Source: an uncultured Pedobacter sp.
GTDB lineage: Bacteria; Bacteroidota; Bacteroidia; Sphingobacteriales; Sphingobacteriaceae
Length of the DNA stretch: 15,636 nucleotides
Assembly: GCA_938008555.1 (NCBI GenBank)
Contig: CALLKE010000012.1
Location: 1-15,636, forward strand
Direction: 5' to 3'
Position 1 is the stretch's first letter. Every line of letters begins with the position of its first letter. The notes under the pieces were generated by a model. The model was not told the origin of the DNA, searched no databases, and saw only the letters and a list, made by a program, of their open reading frames with translations. Below are positions 14,760 to 15,636 of this stretch, piece by piece. Both the position numbers and the translations under genes were made by a program.

Positions 14760-15332
14760 CTAATGAGTGGAGCCGTGTGTTGTTTTTTTCTCTAGATCGG
14801 CATACCATGCTGCGCCATATTTCCGAATAAGAGGTTCTTTTAAAAATTGGTAGACTGGAACTTTTAATTCATTGCCTAAGCTACAACCTGGACTGCAAAT
14901 ATTCCACCGATCGTATTTAAGAATTTCAAATTCGGGATATGGAGTTACTCGAATAGGGTATAAGTGGCATGATATTGGTTTTTTCCAGTTGATTTTCCCG
15001 TCCTCATAAGCTTTTTCGATTGCACACTTGGTGATCCCATTTTCCCAAGTTACATAAGCACATTCTTTGTTTTTATCTACACATGGCGTTGTTAGATCTC
15101 CTTCAAAATCTTTTACAGAGGTTCCGGATAGTTCAACAGCTTCGATGCCTTTGGCTGTCATGTAAGGTTTTACGTGTGGATATATCTCATCGAGTATCGC
15201 TAATTCTGTGCGTTCTAATGGAGCTCCAGAATCCCCTTCAATGCAACACGCACCCTTACATCTGTTTAAATTGCATACAAAATTTTCGGTTACGATATCC
15301 TCATGAACCAGTGTATGATGCACTTCTATCAT
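14760..15332 (-). CDS. DUF3109 family cysteine-rich protein
   Basis: Protein of unknown function, 190 aa from ATG 15332, no signal peptide or membrane segment, so cytoplasmic. Seen: ten cysteines, with an N-terminal cluster C20-x4-C25-x3-C29-C30 (in FVCNLNRCKGACC), scattered C84, C91 and C103, the conserved-looking SCHLYPIRVTPYPEFEIL with C122, and C146-x3-C150 (ICSPGCSLG). The N-terminal cluster resembles the YkgJ-type CxxxCxxCC metal/Fe-S binding pattern, so a bound zinc ion or iron-sulfur cluster is a reasonable inference; the enzymatic role is unknown. The C-terminus (KYGAAWYADLE) is typical of DUF3109. It precedes rfbA by 26 bases on the same strand, although nothing suggests a shared pathway. 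Confidence 0.85.
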   Translation of the reverse strand: MIEVHHTLVHEDIVTENFVCNLNRCKGACCIEGDSGAPLERTELAILDEIYPHVKPYMTAKGIEAVELSGTSVKDFEGDLTTPCVDKNKECAYVTWENGITKCAIEKAYEDGKINWKKPISCHLYPIRVTPYPEFEILKYDRWNICSPGCSLGNELKVPVYQFLKEPLIRKYGAAWYADLEKKTTHGSTH

Positions 15333-15636
15333 GGTATTTTTATTTTTTACACGAAGGTACTGTTAAAATCTTGCACTAATTCTGTTTTCGTTTTCTACTG
15401 TAGATGGTTTTTAAAAGATTTTCTGAACAAAGTTTTTCGTACCTGAACAATCCATAAAGCTTATTTTTTTAATTCTTTATGAGCTGGGTATAGCATTATT
15501 CAATGCGTACAAGTACCTTCGCTGACTATTTTCAAAAAAAGACAAAATTTTATCGTTTGTTCTAATCTTTTTTGGATTCAGCTATACTATTAAGAATATC
15601 GACTTGGATTGACCAAGTCACCCGTATAACCTCTAT
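15333..15636. other. Gene-free right edge, upstream region of the DUF3109 gene
   Basis: About 300 AT-rich bases with no supported gene in either strand; short open frames here lack recognisable sequence. It contains a weak minus-strand box TACCTTCG (15352-15359, one mismatch from TAnnTTTG, 20 bases upstream of the DUF3109 ATG) and a perfect inverted repeat at 15601-15619. The next gene beyond the window presumably starts or ends just to the right. Confidence 0.6.
15601..15619. repeat. Perfect 7-bp inverted repeat
   Basis: GACTTGG (15601-15607) and CCAAGTC (15613-15619) are exact reverse complements around ATTGA. There is no T-run on either side, so it does not look like an intrinsic terminator. 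It could be an operator or a small RNA stem near the promoter of a gene beyond the window edge. Confidence 0.5.

Noticed and set aside
15083..15379. 98-codon plus-strand open frame overlapping the DUF3109 gene
   Set aside because: Antisense to a cysteine-conserved protein; the Leu/Arg/Cys-rich translation is what a shadow frame would give.
1..15636. Defence island, mobile element, CRISPR, phage or biosynthetic cluster
   Set aside because: No transposase, integrase, repeat array, nuclease/toxin pair (apart from the short relict) or multi-gene accessory module could be seen; gene content is mainly core metabolism.

Overview
The window looks like a chromosomal housekeeping segment from a Bacteroidota bacterium, most likely of the Sphingobacteriaceae (Sphingobacterium/Pedobacter type). 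This rests on the AT-rich sequence, leaders with little Shine-Dalgarno signal, exact TAnnTTTG promoter -7 boxes ahead of fur, proS and gmd, a short 'archaeal-type' prolyl-tRNA synthetase, a bacillithiol-type deacetylase, and several families typical of the phylum (DUF4294, TIGR02757/DUF2400, the rel-fur-purA arrangement). The genus is an inference from gene content; no rRNA gene is present.

Layout. Left minus-strand block (about 69-1595): a secreted DUF4294 protein, a short degenerate open frame whose N-terminus resembles nucleotidyltransferase substrate-binding (HI0074-like) proteins, then bshB1. Central plus-strand block (about 1721-12469): bifunctional (p)ppGpp synthetase/hydrolase, Fur-family regulator, adenylosuccinate synthetase, a hairpin with a T-rich tail, aminodeoxychorismate synthase PabB, prolyl-tRNA synthetase with its own promoter, a cystathionine gamma-synthase/lyase family enzyme tightly followed by a DUF2400 protein, a DUF1905/YdeI-like protein and a polytopic LPG-synthase-like membrane protein. 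Right minus-strand block (12558-15332): a cysteine-rich DUF3109 protein, glucose-1-phosphate thymidylyltransferase (rfbA) and GDP-mannose 4,6-dehydratase (gmd). The two blocks converge on a strong hairpin at 12503-12542. The last ~300 bases hold no gene that I can see.

How the genes fit together. rel, purA, pabB, proS and the Cys/Met enzyme cover the stringent response, purine, folate and amino-acid metabolism. (p)ppGpp is a known inhibitor of PurA, so rel and purA in one transcriptional direction is a sensible pairing. rfbA and gmd supply activated sugars (dTDP-glucose and GDP-4-keto-6-deoxymannose) for surface polysaccharide, but their usual partners are not in the window. BshB1 belongs to bacillithiol (low-molecular-weight thiol) synthesis.

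I found no mobile element, CRISPR array, phage gene, tRNA/rRNA or obvious new multi-gene system. The points worth a second look are modest: a possible DNA-glycosylase-like active site in the DUF2400 protein, a relict of a nucleotidyltransferase-associated gene, non-ATG starts (rfbA, pabB), and two genes (fur, gmd) whose longest open frame starts inside the promoter -7 box, so the downstream ATG must be used.
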